Assembly: GCF_016889705.1 (NCBI RefSeq)
Contig: NZ_CP069526.1
Span: forward strand, 1,860,001 to 1,924,000
DNA from: Amycolatopsis sp. FDAARGOS 1241
GTDB lineage: Bacteria; Actinomycetota; Actinomycetes; Mycobacteriales; Pseudonocardiaceae
Direction: 5' to 3'
DNA: 64,000 nucleotides
Shown: positions 44,669-53,304 of the stretch, one piece after another
How positions within the stretch are numbered: the first letter of the stretch is position 1
How the letters are laid out: each line of letters starts with the position of its first letter
Translations under genes and position numbers: made by a program
The notes under the pieces: generated by a model
Told to the model about the DNA's origin: nothing
Databases searched by the model: none
What the model saw: the letters and a program-made list of their open reading frames with translations, nothing else

Positions 44669-46987
44669 GTGTCAGACTATGACTTCCGCACCCTCTCGCC
44701 GCTCGACTTCGAGTTGCTCATTCGCGATCTTCTTAGTGCCGACCATGGATTGGCATACAGCTCCTATGGCGCTGGACCCGATGGTGGAATTGACTTGCTT
44801 GCTTATGATGAATCGTCACACGGCATGACAGTAGTTCAGTGCAAGCAACGCCCGGATTTGACTGGCTCACGTCTAGTACAATCGCTAAAAAAAGAGGCTA
44901 TCGGTCGAAATTGGAGCGTCACACCAGACCGCTACCTGCTTGCCACGTCAGCCTCGATTTCACCACAGTCTGAAGCTAAGTCACGATCGGCTCTAGCCCC
45001 GCTTCCTGTACCAATTGACGGGATTCTTCATAGAGGAAGATTAAATGGTCTCCTCAGTGCGCATCCAGAAGTGGAGCGAAGACACTTCAAACTCTGGTTG
45101 GCCTCAGGAGCATCTCTTGACAGGATAAGTAACGCCGGCCAATGGGAGAGAAGCGAGGAGCTTCTACAGCGCGTGACAGACCGAGTCCGATTGTACGTCG
45201 ACACAGCGGCATACGACGCGGCGTTGAGCACCATCGAAGCGCAAAACATTGTGACAATAACCGGACCTCCTGGCGTCGGTAAGAGTACGACAGCCGAGAT
45301 GCTTCTCCTGTCAATGTGGCATTCCGGCTGGACTGTCATAGATGTGACTTCCAGCATCGAAGAAGCGTGGAGGTTGTTACGCCATCCAATTCCGAAGCAG
45401 GTCTTCTACTACGATGATTTCCTCGGCCAGACCAGTTCCGAAGAGCTAGCAAAAAACGAATCCGCAAGTATCGCAAATCTCATTGAGGCAGTCAGACGGG
45501 GCGACGGCGGACGACGGCTTGTAATGACCACGCGAGACCAGGTTCTTGCTCAAGCCCGTGTTGGAAGCGATGACCGACTGCGTCGCATGCCGATTGATTC
45601 CTCCAGGGTTCGGGTCCAAATATCAGAGATGACGAGAGTCCAACGAGCGCGTCTTCTATTCAACCACCTTCATTTTAGCTTGAATAAGCCTTCTGACCGG
45701 GAATACGCAGCGAACAACGTCGACCAAAATCTTGCCATAATTGATCACGAAAACTTCAGTCCGAGACTCATTGAGTCCGCCACCATGCGCACAACATTCG
45801 ATAGCTGCGTTGACCTCTACGCCAGACTGACCAGCGCTCTAGAAAATCCGGAGGAGTTATGGGCCGGCAGCTACACCGGCTTATCTCTGCTCTCAACAGC
45901 CATACTGAACCAGCTGGTGACACTGCCAGGTGGAGACATCGACATCGATGCGTTACATTCTGCTGTCGGAAAGCCGGAAAGTCGTGCGTGGAGAGAATCC
46001 CTGCGAGTATTGGAAGGTTCATGGATTAGGATTACGGCACCAAACCGATGGCACCTTTCCGGCACTGCCAGCCTATTCGATGGAAGCAGGCGTGACTTCT
46101 TACTGGGACGCCTTGAAAATAGAACTGCTGCGGAGGAAGTGCTAGAGCAGACCTTCTGGATCGAGCAGGTTGACTACCTAACGAGACTGAGTGGTCTTAG
46201 CAACCATTTCGCGGTAACGCCACAGCCGGAGAAGGGATACCGAGCGACTCTTAGCAGCTTCAAGGACCAACTCGCTTATGCCGCGGTGAGGGTCGTTGAC
46301 GCCGAGATCGATTCGTGGCACAGAGAAGACCAGCTCACGCCCGGCTCCAACCAACCTGCCTATCGAAGAAACTCGAACTCGAGATTTTCGAATGTGCTTA
46401 CGTCCGCCGCAATTGTGTTGCGGTCTTGCGGGGCGTTACGCCGAACCGAATGGCTTTGCCGACGATTGGATGAGTTCTTGTCGAGCATTGATTCCACGAA
46501 GTATGTGGTGACGGCTTCCGACTTGTTGAGTTTAGCCGAAGAGTACACAGCATTTACTTCAATAGACTGGGACTCAAGGATGGAGGCAATACTGGCAGCG
46601 GCGACTGCAAGTCTAGAAACCGCGGACGAGCTTGACCGTTACGACGCAGCGATCGCTGGCCGACCGGAGCTGCGACCAAGCACCACGGTAGTCAGCCGAG
46701 TCATCGACGGGGAAATTGACGGAGCGCGCCAGCAAAGTGATCACGAAGTTGTAAGTCAATGGATCAACGATATTCGGGAACTCGGCGATAGATACGGATT
46801 AGATCCGGATCTGGAAGCTCTGTATGAGCTTGAGGAGAACCTAAAAAAGCGCAAGTCGACGCCACTGGAAAAAATTGACTCGTTGACTGGGCCAAATGAG
46901 CAGGCGGGAAGTGTTCGAAAAACTGAGGACAGCGAAATAGTTACCTTGTTTATGCGGTTGTCCGGTTCCGACGGTCCCAACTCATAG
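44669..46987 (+). CDS. Mrr-like restriction endonuclease fused to an nSTAND3 NTPase
   Basis: 772-residue protein. N-terminal Mrr-like nuclease (about residues 5-110): LSPLDFELLIRDLLS supplies the helix Glu, GPDGGIDLLAYD the catalytic Asp (about 38-42) and VVQCKQR the QxK (about 57-59). Central NTPase: GPPGVGKSTTAEML Walker A (Lys about 205) and QVFYYDDFLGQ (Asp about 249), the signature of nSTAND3. The C-terminal half is helical, probably a sensor. STAND NTPases with nuclease effectors are abortive-infection proteins (Avs-like). The start was taken as GTG 44669, 17 bp after the kinase gene, with GGGAG upstream, making a two-gene operon. Confidence 0.85.
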   Translation: MSDYDFRTLSPLDFELLIRDLLSADHGLAYSSYGAGPDGGIDLLAYDESSHGMTVVQCKQRPDLTGSRLVQSLKKEAIGRNWSVTPDRYLLATSASISPQSEAKSRSALAPLPVPIDGILHRGRLNGLLSAHPEVERRHFKLWLASGASLDRISNAGQWERSEELLQRVTDRVRLYVDTAAYDAALSTIEAQNIVTITGPPGVGKSTTAEMLLLSMWHSGWTVIDVTSSIEEAWRLLRHPIPKQVFYYDDFLGQTSSEELAKNESASIANLIEAVRRGDGGRRLVMTTRDQVLAQARVGSDDRLRRMPIDSSRVRVQISEMTRVQRARLLFNHLHFSLNKPSDREYAANNVDQNLAIIDHENFSPRLIESATMRTTFDSCVDLYARLTSALENPEELWAGSYTGLSLLSTAILNQLVTLPGGDIDIDALHSAVGKPESRAWRESLRVLEGSWIRITAPNRWHLSGTASLFDGSRRDFLLGRLENRTAAEEVLEQTFWIEQVDYLTRLSGLSNHFAVTPQPEKGYRATLSSFKDQLAYAAVRVVDAEIDSWHREDQLTPGSNQPAYRRNSNSRFSNVLTSAAIVLRSCGALRRTEWLCRRLDEFLSSIDSTKYVVTASDLLSLAEEYTAFTSIDWDSRMEAILAAATASLETADELDRYDAAIAGRPELRPSTTVVSRVIDGEIDGARQQSDHEVVSQWINDIRELGDRYGLDPDLEALYELEENLKKRKSTPLEKIDSLTGPNEQAGSVRKTEDSEIVTLFMRLSGSDGPNS

Positions 46988-47106
46988 GCGTGATCCCACT
47001 CATCGAGGTCGAGGGTGCAGCCGAGGTTTAGAGCCGGGAGGTTTTCGAGCGAGCATCGCACGATTTTCTTGAAGCACACACCGTACTACGAGATCGTGGC
47101 GTTGGT

Positions 47107-47880
47107 TTAGCTGCGAACTGCGCTCATGGTGTTATCCAGGGTCGCAGTGATGTACTCCGCGCTGCCAGGGCCGCAGGTGATGATGTCGTCACCACTGGCG
47201 CCGTCCTGAATAAAGGTAAGAACTCGCCCGGTATCGGCCGTGTCTACAACGGTCAGAGGAAGGCTGGACGACCGCGTACTGTTGGCGCGCGCTGCCACAT
47301 AGAACTGATGGACGGCGCCCCTCCGGGACGCCATTAGCGTGCGAAGTTGATCAGCTTCGCTAGGAAGGGTGTAGTCACTGGTCACGTCAAGCGAGTAGAA
47401 CTCGCTGACCAGGTTTGCCGAGTACTCGGACCGAGCCACCGAGAACTCCCTAATGCCAGCCGGCCGACAGTCAGGTAGCGTGTCGACGACCGCTTGCAGC
47501 GCCCGACTCGCCGGAATTCGTTCCAAGGTGACTAGGTCATCGTTAACAGTGATCAGCAACCCGGACCGTGAGTTGTAGGTCGCCAACACCGCCGAAGGCT
47601 GGCCTTCACGAAAAGCCGAGAAGCAGTAGCATTCGGACTCCGCATTGGCGATGCCCAGCAGCAAGTCCCGAAACTCGCCGACAATCCGCTGACGGCGGAG
47701 ATCGTAGAACCCCGGCTCCGCTAGCGCCTGTCGAATCAGGTCATCAACTTTGGCGGACACGTCGTCTTCGAACCACACGTCGACGATACCGAGCACGGGA
47801 TGCGCTGGGCCGATCTGTTCCCATTCCCACGCTCTGGCAACTGCGAGGCGCGGCACCGTCACCGGTTCTTCGAGCAACAT
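47107..47880 (-). CDS. EspG-family ESX secretion-associated protein
   Basis: 257-residue protein with the EspG pattern: VDDLIRQALAEPGFYDLRRQRIVGEFRDLL early, SVLATYNSRSGLLITVNDDLVTLERIPASRALQAVVDTLP centrally and GRVLTFIQDGASGDDIITCGPGSAEYITATLD at the end. EspG proteins chaperone PPE-type substrates of type VII secretion. The start at ATG 47880 (or GTG 47883) lies just after the PPE-like gene stop. The pair with a PPE-like gene directly upstream is the expected order. Confidence 0.85.
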   Translation of the reverse strand: MLLEEPVTVPRLAVARAWEWEQIGPAHPVLGIVDVWFEDDVSAKVDDLIRQALAEPGFYDLRRQRIVGEFRDLLLGIANAESECYCFSAFREGQPSAVLATYNSRSGLLITVNDDLVTLERIPASRALQAVVDTLPDCRPAGIREFSVARSEYSANLVSEFYSLDVTSDYTLPSEADQLRTLMASRRGAVHQFYVAARANSTRSSSLPLTVVDTADTGRVLTFIQDGASGDDIITCGPGSAEYITATLDNTMSAVRS

Positions 47881-47888
47881 CACGAGCG

Positions 47889-49157
47889 CTATTTCCCGAT
47901 GACGGGCGGCGTCGCCTTGCCGTCGTAGCCGAACAAGGCGTTTGGGTCAGGTTCAAGAAGGTAGGGGGCGGACTTCTTCTCCTTGTCCTCTTCCTTGCTG
48001 CCCTTGCCCGCTCCGGCGCCCATCGGCACACCGTTCGCGCCACGCGCACCCGTGGTGCCTGGACCGCCCTTCACAACCGGTTCTTCCACGGCGCCGAAAC
48101 GGCCGGCGCCAGTCGATCGGCCAGGCCCGCCAAGAACGCCGGAGCGTGAGCCGGTCCCCGGCGTGTTTGCCCCGCTGCCAGCGCCTGGGACCGGCTCAAC
48201 TGAACCCGGTGCGCCCCGCACGAACGCTCCGCCGAAGCCAGATCCAGTACCAGGCGTGGACGAGCTACCCGAGCCTATTGGGCCAAGCCTCACGGCATCC
48301 GTACCGCGCGAACCGCCGGTACCCGGTTCCGCTGGGGGCACGAATCCCGATGTGCCGGTGCTGTCGTCTGTGCTGGCGGCGGGTACCTCGATCTCGCCCG
48401 ACGAACCGCCGAGACCACCCCCGGCTTGGTGCTGTCCTGGCGACGAACCTGCGGGAGCGTTTCCCGGCCCGGAGTGGGAGGTGAACGACGTTGGCCCGCT
48501 GTCCTGCCCGGACGATTGCGACCACGGTCCTGCGTCCGTGCCACTCGCTATGCCAGAATCCGGCCCGGTCGACGGCTGCTGTACCGCGAACGTGCCTTGA
48601 GGTGTGTCAGGCACCTGGCCGTAGTCTGTCGGCATCTTCTGCGCGTGGCCGTCACTGGTCGAGGTGAAGCTCTGATAAATCTGATTGTTCTGCTGTATCG
48701 CGGCGTTGCGCTGGTTGATCTGGTCCTCGGTGTCGGTGTCCCAGGGCGTCACCACGTCGACCACGCCACGTGACGGGGGATCGTCGGACACGTCCTGCAT
48801 CGAATCGCGCGTCGACTGGAAGGCGTGGCTCTGGTCAGTCAGCGCGTTCTGGCTGTTGTTCAATGCCGTCGACGCGGATGCTGCCACGTCAGCCAAGGGC
48901 CGAAGGCCAGCCCTCGCGGCATCGCCGCTCTGGCCAGACCACGCAGCCTCCAGGCGGCCGACGGCCGCCATTGTGTCTGACTCAATGCTCTGCTGCTCCT
49001 GGGCCTGCAGCGCGCTCGCGTTTTGGGCTTCCCCGAGGCTCGCCGGCCCAGGCCCGGCCTTGACACGCCGGACCAGCTCGCCCGGCAGGATGATCTTGCC
49101 CTCCGCCTGCTGCTGTTGGAGGTAGAGCCTGAGTGTTTCTGCAGGGCCCGACGCCAT
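47889..49157 (-). CDS. PPE-like type VII secretion substrate with long Gly/Pro-rich tail
   Basis: 422-residue protein. Residues about 1-180 are a helical bundle with AAWSGQSGDAARAGLRPLADVAASASTALNNSQNAL, which contains the WxG-type turn, fitting a PPE/WXG domain. The rest is a long low-complexity Gly/Ser/Pro region with repeated GTGGSRG, GSGFGGAF and GTGSRSG. It is expected to be secreted by an ESX system with EspG as chaperone. Start ATG 49157 (one-base overlap with the lipoprotein stop), preceded by GAAGGGCGG. Confidence 0.8.
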   Translation of the reverse strand: MASGPAETLRLYLQQQQAEGKIILPGELVRRVKAGPGPASLGEAQNASALQAQEQQSIESDTMAAVGRLEAAWSGQSGDAARAGLRPLADVAASASTALNNSQNALTDQSHAFQSTRDSMQDVSDDPPSRGVVDVVTPWDTDTEDQINQRNAAIQQNNQIYQSFTSTSDGHAQKMPTDYGQVPDTPQGTFAVQQPSTGPDSGIASGTDAGPWSQSSGQDSGPTSFTSHSGPGNAPAGSSPGQHQAGGGLGGSSGEIEVPAASTDDSTGTSGFVPPAEPGTGGSRGTDAVRLGPIGSGSSSTPGTGSGFGGAFVRGAPGSVEPVPGAGSGANTPGTGSRSGVLGGPGRSTGAGRFGAVEEPVVKGGPGTTGARGANGVPMGAGAGKGSKEEDKEKKSAPYLLEPDPNALFGYDGKATPPVIGK

Positions 49158-49774
49158 CACGCACCGCCCTTCAAGGTGGTGATCGCCAAGTCGGCGACCT
49201 TGCGTGCGTCGTCGCATGGGTCGCCCTGCCCGACCACGGCGTTCGCCACCCGTACGTCGGCCTCGAAGGCGGCGTTGTTGGCGATACCGATCGCGACATT
49301 GCAGAAGCCCTTGGAGCGGTCATCCGACGGCCCGTAGGCGACGACCGGGTACCCCTGAACAGGCGCAAGCTCTTTGAAGAATCCACGGCCCTGTGTCGCG
49401 TACACAGTGCCAAGGCCGTCCTTCCAGGAGTACACGAGCTGGATGCCGATCTGCGAACCCCGGTCGACATCACTCCACGAGCACGACTTGGCAACGCCGG
49501 TGTCCTCGGCAGCGCCGCGCTGCGGAGGACGAGAGAACAAGGAATCAACCTGCGAGGAAGTCAGAACTGCGCACGGATCGCCCTGAATCAACGAGGCTGG
49601 TAGCGGGTTCGCGATCTCAGGGGCCGCTGAACCGGATTGCTGCCCGCCGGTCGTGGGCGACGGATTCCCGGTTGACATCGGGCTAGCGGTTCCGGACGTG
49701 CCCGAACACGCCGACACGGCGCAGATAACGGCGAGCCCGACGATCGCAATGCTGACGTGTCGTGCGCGAGCCAT
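49157..49774 (-). CDS. DUF3558-type lipoprotein
   Basis: 205-residue protein starting ATG 49774. A signal peptide (IAIVGLAVICAVSACSG) ends in a lipobox Cys, followed by a Thr/Ser/Pro linker and a DUF3558-like domain with GDPCAVLTSSQVDSLF and KSCSWSDVDRGSQIGIQLVY, the paired Cys of that family. It is anchored to the cytoplasmic membrane exterior. It sits between the PPE-like gene and the small first gene with one-base TGATG overlaps, so all four genes form one operon. Confidence 0.85.
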   Translation of the reverse strand: MARARHVSIAIVGLAVICAVSACSGTSGTASPMSTGNPSPTTGGQQSGSAAPEIANPLPASLIQGDPCAVLTSSQVDSLFSRPPQRGAAEDTGVAKSCSWSDVDRGSQIGIQLVYSWKDGLGTVYATQGRGFFKELAPVQGYPVVAYGPSDDRSKGFCNVAIGIANNAAFEADVRVANAVVGQGDPCDDARKVADLAITTLKGGA

Positions 49775-50199
49775 CAGAAGTGACTCCCGCTGCCCTGGGC
49801 ATTGATTGCCTGCCTTGCCTGCTCGTCGTTGGCCTGGTGCATCCCGAGCGCACTCTCCATCTTCGCGATGATCACGCCGAGATACTCGCCTTGGCGTATG
49901 AGGTGATCGTGGTAGAGATTTCCAGAGTTGTTGCTGGCGACGGTGTTTCGCAGAGACGCGGGGTCCTGCCCCGGCGATTGGATCGACCACATCGGAAGCG
50001 CCTTGCGAACTTGGGATGTAATCCGATCCTGCAACTGCTTGAGGTTCGCGAGCTCTGCGGTCATCGCGTCGCGGCTGAGATAGAACCCTCCGCTGGCCGA
50101 AGTGCCCGAGGTGCTTCCGCCGGCACCGTCGGAGACCACGAAGGTCGTAGCGCCGAGGGCGCGTACCTGCTCAGCGCCTCGCGCAACCTGCTCCGCCAC
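49774..50199 (-). CDS. Small helical protein, first gene of the ESX-accessory operon
   Basis: 141-residue protein, MAEQVARGAEQVRALGATTFVVSD, predicted mostly helical with ANLKQLQDRITSQVRKALPMW and EYLGVIIAKMESALGMHQ. It resembles the small helical proteins that accompany PPE-like substrates in Pseudonocardiaceae ESX-accessory operons, but it lacks a clear WxG. GTG start 50199 with GGGGAGG. Function unknown; a role with the PPE-like protein is inferred. Confidence 0.65.
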   Translation of the reverse strand: MAEQVARGAEQVRALGATTFVVSDGAGGSTSGTSASGGFYLSRDAMTAELANLKQLQDRITSQVRKALPMWSIQSPGQDPASLRNTVASNNSGNLYHDHLIRQGEYLGVIIAKMESALGMHQANDEQARQAINAQGSGSHF

Positions 50200-50393
50200 G
50201 TGCTTCCTCCCCTGACACCTGCCTCACACTGATAGTAGCCAATTGGCAACAATGTGTCCGACGAACAGCGCAGGTCACACTCCGCGGACACGATCAACGC
50301 GCTGACCTGGGCAAACGTTCGGCTGGTTGCCCGTGGCGAACGACGGCGCCGAGCATGCCCAACCAACCTCTCGCGGCCCGTAGGCTGCGAGGC
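50200..50393. promoter_or_regulatory. Divergent region between the ESX-accessory operon and the NUDIX gene
   Basis: Contains the perfect palindrome GCCAATTGGC at 50238-50247 next to a TACTAT sequence that could be the -10 of the leftward operon. The -35 is weak. Confidence 0.35.
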
Positions 50394-50942
50394 GTGGCTG
50401 ACGAGTACGGGTCTTGGAAGACGTTCGGTGAGCGGCTGGTCTACGACAACCGGTGGGTGAAGCTCGGGTTGACCGACGTGGAGGCGCCGAACGGTGAGCG
50501 CTGGGAGTACCACGTGGTGCACCTCGCGCGGATCGCTATAGCGCTGATCGTCAACGAGCGGGATGAAGCGCTGATGCTCTGGCGCTACCGGTTCGCCACG
50601 GAGCAGTGGGGATATGAGCTGCTCGGCGGCATGGTCGATGACGGTGACGACTCTGCCGGCACCGCGGCGAAGGAAGCGGCGGAAGAAAGCGGCTGGAAGC
50701 CGATCGGCGAGCCGGAGCACCTGGTGAGCTTCGAACCACTCCCAGGGCAGGTCACGGCGCCGATGGATGTCTACCTGTGGCGGGAGGCCGAGCACATCGG
50801 CGAGCCAACGGAGACCGAAGAGGTTGGCCGAGTGGAGTGGGTGCCGCTGTCGCGGGTCAACGAGCTGGCGCAGAAGCAGCAGTTGCTCGGTTCCGGGACG
50901 TTGGTGTCGCTGCTCTACTACCTCAACTCACGCCGAGCGTGA
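50394..50942 (+). CDS. NUDIX hydrolase
   Basis: 182-residue enzyme with the Nudix box GGMVDDGDDSAGTAAKEAAEESGW near residue 80, in which the first Glu is Asp and the conserved Arg is Lys, both tolerated changes. It hydrolyses a nucleoside diphosphate linked to another moiety; the substrate is unknown. The GTG start at 50394 has GAGGC upstream. The 3' end overlaps the convergent XRE-TPR gene by 15 bp. NUDIX genes beside XRE-TPR regulators are frequent in these elements. Confidence 0.82.
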   Translation: MADEYGSWKTFGERLVYDNRWVKLGLTDVEAPNGERWEYHVVHLARIAIALIVNERDEALMLWRYRFATEQWGYELLGGMVDDGDDSAGTAAKEAAEESGWKPIGEPEHLVSFEPLPGQVTAPMDVYLWREAEHIGEPTETEEVGRVEWVPLSRVNELAQKQQLLGSGTLVSLLYYLNSRRA

Positions 50943-52055
50943 GTCACCCGGCAGCACGAGGCGTTCCAGGCGGCGACGGAGCCGCACGGAGCCGACCTGG
51001 GAGATGATCCGCCGGGCCTGCTGCGCATAGGCCCGTGCGGCGTCCCGGTCACCGCCCGCGCCGTGGGCAAGGGCCAAGTCGACGTACACGGCCGCGCTCG
51101 CACGGACGAAGGATGATTGCATCCCGCTGACCAGGCCTTCCAGGTGCTCGATCGCTTCGGGGGCGCCGAGGTGAACGAGGGCGTTGCCGCGCCAGCGGGC
51201 GAGGTGAGTGCCACCGAGGAACAAGAACGGCAGCTCCGGGTGGACCACCTCCGAGGGGAGCAGCGCGTCTGCCTGATCAAACGCCCGGAGTGCGGCATCC
51301 CGGTGCCCGGCGATGGCGTGCCCCTCTCCCTCGGCGGCCGCCAGCCATGCGCGCAGCAAAGACGGGGCTTTCTCGCCGACGGCGCGCGCCTCAGCGAACA
51401 GCATCAACGCGTCCTCCAAGTTGCCTGCGTCGATCAGCACGAAGGCTTGTTCGGCGGTGGCGTGTGCCAGCAACGCGTCCGATCCAGCTTCCAGAGCGGC
51501 TGTCTTGGCGCGTTCGTAGTGGGACCAGGCCTGTCGAAGCGAACCAATGTCCAGTGAGTTCCAGCCGGCCAGCGTGGACGCCTCGACCAGCACGGACGCG
51601 AGTGGGGCGCGATCGCGGCGCAGCAACGTGTATTGAAGCCGCTCTTCGACCTCGGTGATGTGAGAGCGAAGGCGTTCCAGGCGGGCCGCCGACCCGAACC
51701 GGCGGTCGGCGTGGCGGACGCCGTCGACCTCGCCCCGAAACATCGCGACCGTCTCCGGATCGACGCGGCCCGCGATGACCAGCCGCTCCGCCAGCTCCTC
51801 GCCGAACGCGCCGTCGCCGGGCGGGAACCCCAGCTCGGCGTCCGTGCGGCCGTAGATCTCGCGGAGAACCGCGCGCATGGGCGGTTCCGGCGTCACTCTG
51901 CCGTTCTCCCATCGGGAGATGTCTGTCTTGCGACTGGTGATCGGCCGGATGGCCAGACCATGGGCCACGGCGCGGGCGTTGATCGCTCGCGCGAGCTTTT
52001 CCTGACTCCAGCCAAGCGCCGTCCGCGCGGCTCGCAAAGCGCTTTCGTCTGTCAC
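50928..52055 (-). CDS. XRE-type HTH regulator with TPR repeats
   Basis: 375-residue regulator. N-terminal HTH: LRAARTALGWSQEKLARAINARAV...KTDISRWENGRVTPEPPMRAVL, the classic XRE pattern with the WENG turn. Residues about 120-370 are TPR-like repeats with AWSHYERAKTAALEAGSDALLAHATAEQAFVLID, homologous to the other TPR gene of the element at 40620. The GTG start at 52055 lies 30 bp after a near-consensus promoter. Such proteins bind small peptides in quorum-type circuits; the inducer here is unknown. Confidence 0.85.
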   Translation of the reverse strand: MTDESALRAARTALGWSQEKLARAINARAVAHGLAIRPITSRKTDISRWENGRVTPEPPMRAVLREIYGRTDAELGFPPGDGAFGEELAERLVIAGRVDPETVAMFRGEVDGVRHADRRFGSAARLERLRSHITEVEERLQYTLLRRDRAPLASVLVEASTLAGWNSLDIGSLRQAWSHYERAKTAALEAGSDALLAHATAEQAFVLIDAGNLEDALMLFAEARAVGEKAPSLLRAWLAAAEGEGHAIAGHRDAALRAFDQADALLPSEVVHPELPFLFLGGTHLARWRGNALVHLGAPEAIEHLEGLVSGMQSSFVRASAAVYVDLALAHGAGGDRDAARAYAQQARRIISQVGSVRLRRRLERLVLPGDSRSA

Positions 52056-52091
52056 GAGGCGATCCCCCGATAACCCCTACGACCTGCGGAA

Positions 52092-52120
52092 ATAACACGA
52101 GCTAACACGTCCTGTGTCAA
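52092..52120 (-). promoter_or_regulatory. Near-consensus promoter of the XRE-TPR gene
   Basis: Leftward TTGACA (52120-52115), 17 bp, TGTTAT (52097-52092). CGTGTTA/TGTTA is repeated over the -10, suggesting autoregulation. The start codon is 30 bp downstream. Confidence 0.7.
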
Positions 52121-52229
52121 CCGCTGCCAGCTGTAGACGGCCGCGAAAATGCCGTTTCTTAGTGGCATGACGAAGAACGCGAACAGCACCCAGTCGGCAG
52201 CCGTGACCGACCGGGAAAAGGGATTCCCC

Positions 52230-52616
52230 TCAGGCGCCGGTGTTTCTGTCACGACGCTTCAGGTCGGCGAGGTGGTCGTTGAGTTCGGCGAGGTGGTCGG
52301 TGATCTCCGTCAGCCGCTGCTCGATCACGGCCAGCCGGGCGGACACCGGGTCGTCCATGTCCTCGCGAGGCTGGCCGGGGGCCGGCGGGATGCGGCCGTG
52401 CAGCACGGCCAACAGATGTTGCGGGTGCAGCCCGAGCGCCAGGGCCAGCGCCTCCAAGGTGCGATCGCTGCGCTTGCGCTCGACGGTGTGGTTCTGGATC
52501 TCGCGGACGATCGCCTGGGAGACCTGCGAGCGTTCGGCCAGTTCGCGCTGTTTCCACCCGAGCGCTTGAACGCGCTCGTTGATGGTCTTCGCGACCGCCG
52601 CCCAGTCTTCCGACAC
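52230..52616 (-). CDS. Small XRE-family HTH regulator
   Basis: 128-residue protein. GTG 52616 was chosen over an ATG 11 codons upstream because GGAGG lies 5 bases before it. The HTH is NERVQALGWKQRELAERSQVSQAIVREIQNHTVERKRSDRTLEALALALG. The C-terminal half, RLAVIEQRLTEITDHLAELNDHLADLKRR, is a heptad-rich coiled coil. It is divergent from the Xis/WhiB/transfer operon and probably represses it through the operator-like site at 52723-52745. Confidence 0.82.
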   Translation of the reverse strand: MSEDWAAVAKTINERVQALGWKQRELAERSQVSQAIVREIQNHTVERKRSDRTLEALALALGLHPQHLLAVLHGRIPPAPGQPREDMDDPVSARLAVIEQRLTEITDHLAELNDHLADLKRRDRNTGA

Positions 52617-52722
52617 CCATTCCTCCGTGGTCCGCCTCAGCGCCGACATTAGCGCTCGACGGAATCCGGGGCGCAGAGATCGACATCGCGTCGCGCATTC
52701 GGAGTATTGCTGCGCCCTCGTA

Positions 52723-52745
52723 CGACTAAATCAGCTCACAAATTC
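52723..52745. promoter_or_regulatory. Operator-like sequence before the transfer operon
   Basis: CGACTAAATCAGCTCACAA matches the site at 40539-40560; TCAGCTCA is repeated at 52731 and 52744. It sits between the XRE repressor gene and the Xis-like gene. Confidence 0.55.
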
Positions 52746-52780
52746 AGCTCAAATCATCTTTCGATCTTTAGGGACCAACC

Positions 52781-52975
52781 ATGACGAAGAAAATGCCCAA
52801 CGCCGGTGGCCCGGCGTTCTACACCCTCGCCGACGCCGCGTGGATTCTCGGCGTCGAGCACGACCAGCTCCACCACGCCATCCGGGTGGGCGTCTTGCCG
52901 GTTGTCCGGCGTCGCTCCCGCCTGGTGATCCCCGCCGACGCGCTTCGCCGCGTGCTCGAAGGCGGTGCCCGATGA
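52781..52975 (+). CDS. Excisionase-like small HTH protein
   Basis: 64-residue protein. FYTLADAAWILGVEHDQLHHAIRVGVLPVVRRRSRLVIPADALRRVLEG is the MerR/Xis-type winged-helix found in excisionases of actinobacterial elements. ATG 52781 with AGGGA. It starts the main rightward operon and overlaps the WhiB-like gene by 4 bp. Its likely partner is the serine recombinase at the right end, although serine-integrase directionality factors are diverse. Confidence 0.75.
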   Translation: MTKKMPNAGGPAFYTLADAAWILGVEHDQLHHAIRVGVLPVVRRRSRLVIPADALRRVLEGGAR

Positions 52976-53304
52976 CCGAGCACGACTACGAAAAGACGGC
53001 TGCCCGCCTCGACCGATACGCCGAGGCACCCACAACCACACTCGCGGACCTCGTGACCAGGGAAGGACTTTGCTTCTGGGCGTTCACCCGCGACGACATA
53101 CCCGAGCTGACCGGCGACAGCCCACCCGACCGGGAGCTTGCCGCGCGGCTCTGTGCGGGATGCCCGGTGGTCGATCAGTGCCTTGAACTCGATCTCCGCA
53201 CTTATGGGCCGGGAACGCTCGGAGTGTGGGGCGCGTTGCCAGACACAGACCGGCGAGCCCTCCACCCCGTGTGGCGACGACGCCGGGCAGGTGAGGCGCG
53301 ATGA
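52972..53304 (+). CDS. WhiB-family iron-sulfur regulator
   Basis: 110-residue protein. Four Cys (GLCFWAF, then LCAGCPVVDQC) and the GVWGALPD turn define the WhiB fold, which binds a [4Fe-4S] cluster and works with sigma factor region 4. WhiB-like genes are common in pSAM2-type elements. It is coupled by ATGA overlaps on both sides. The C-terminal RRRRAGEAR tail is basic. Confidence 0.88.
   Translation: MTEHDYEKTAARLDRYAEAPTTTLADLVTREGLCFWAFTRDDIPELTGDSPPDRELAARLCAGCPVVDQCLELDLRTYGPGTLGVWGALPDTDRRALHPVWRRRRAGEAR

Noticed and set aside
52056..52252. 66-codon minus-strand frame MTETPAPEG... between the two XRE genes
   Set aside because: It would overlap both the downstream promoter (TTGACA-N17-TGTTAT) and the end of the small XRE gene; no ribosome binding site was seen.
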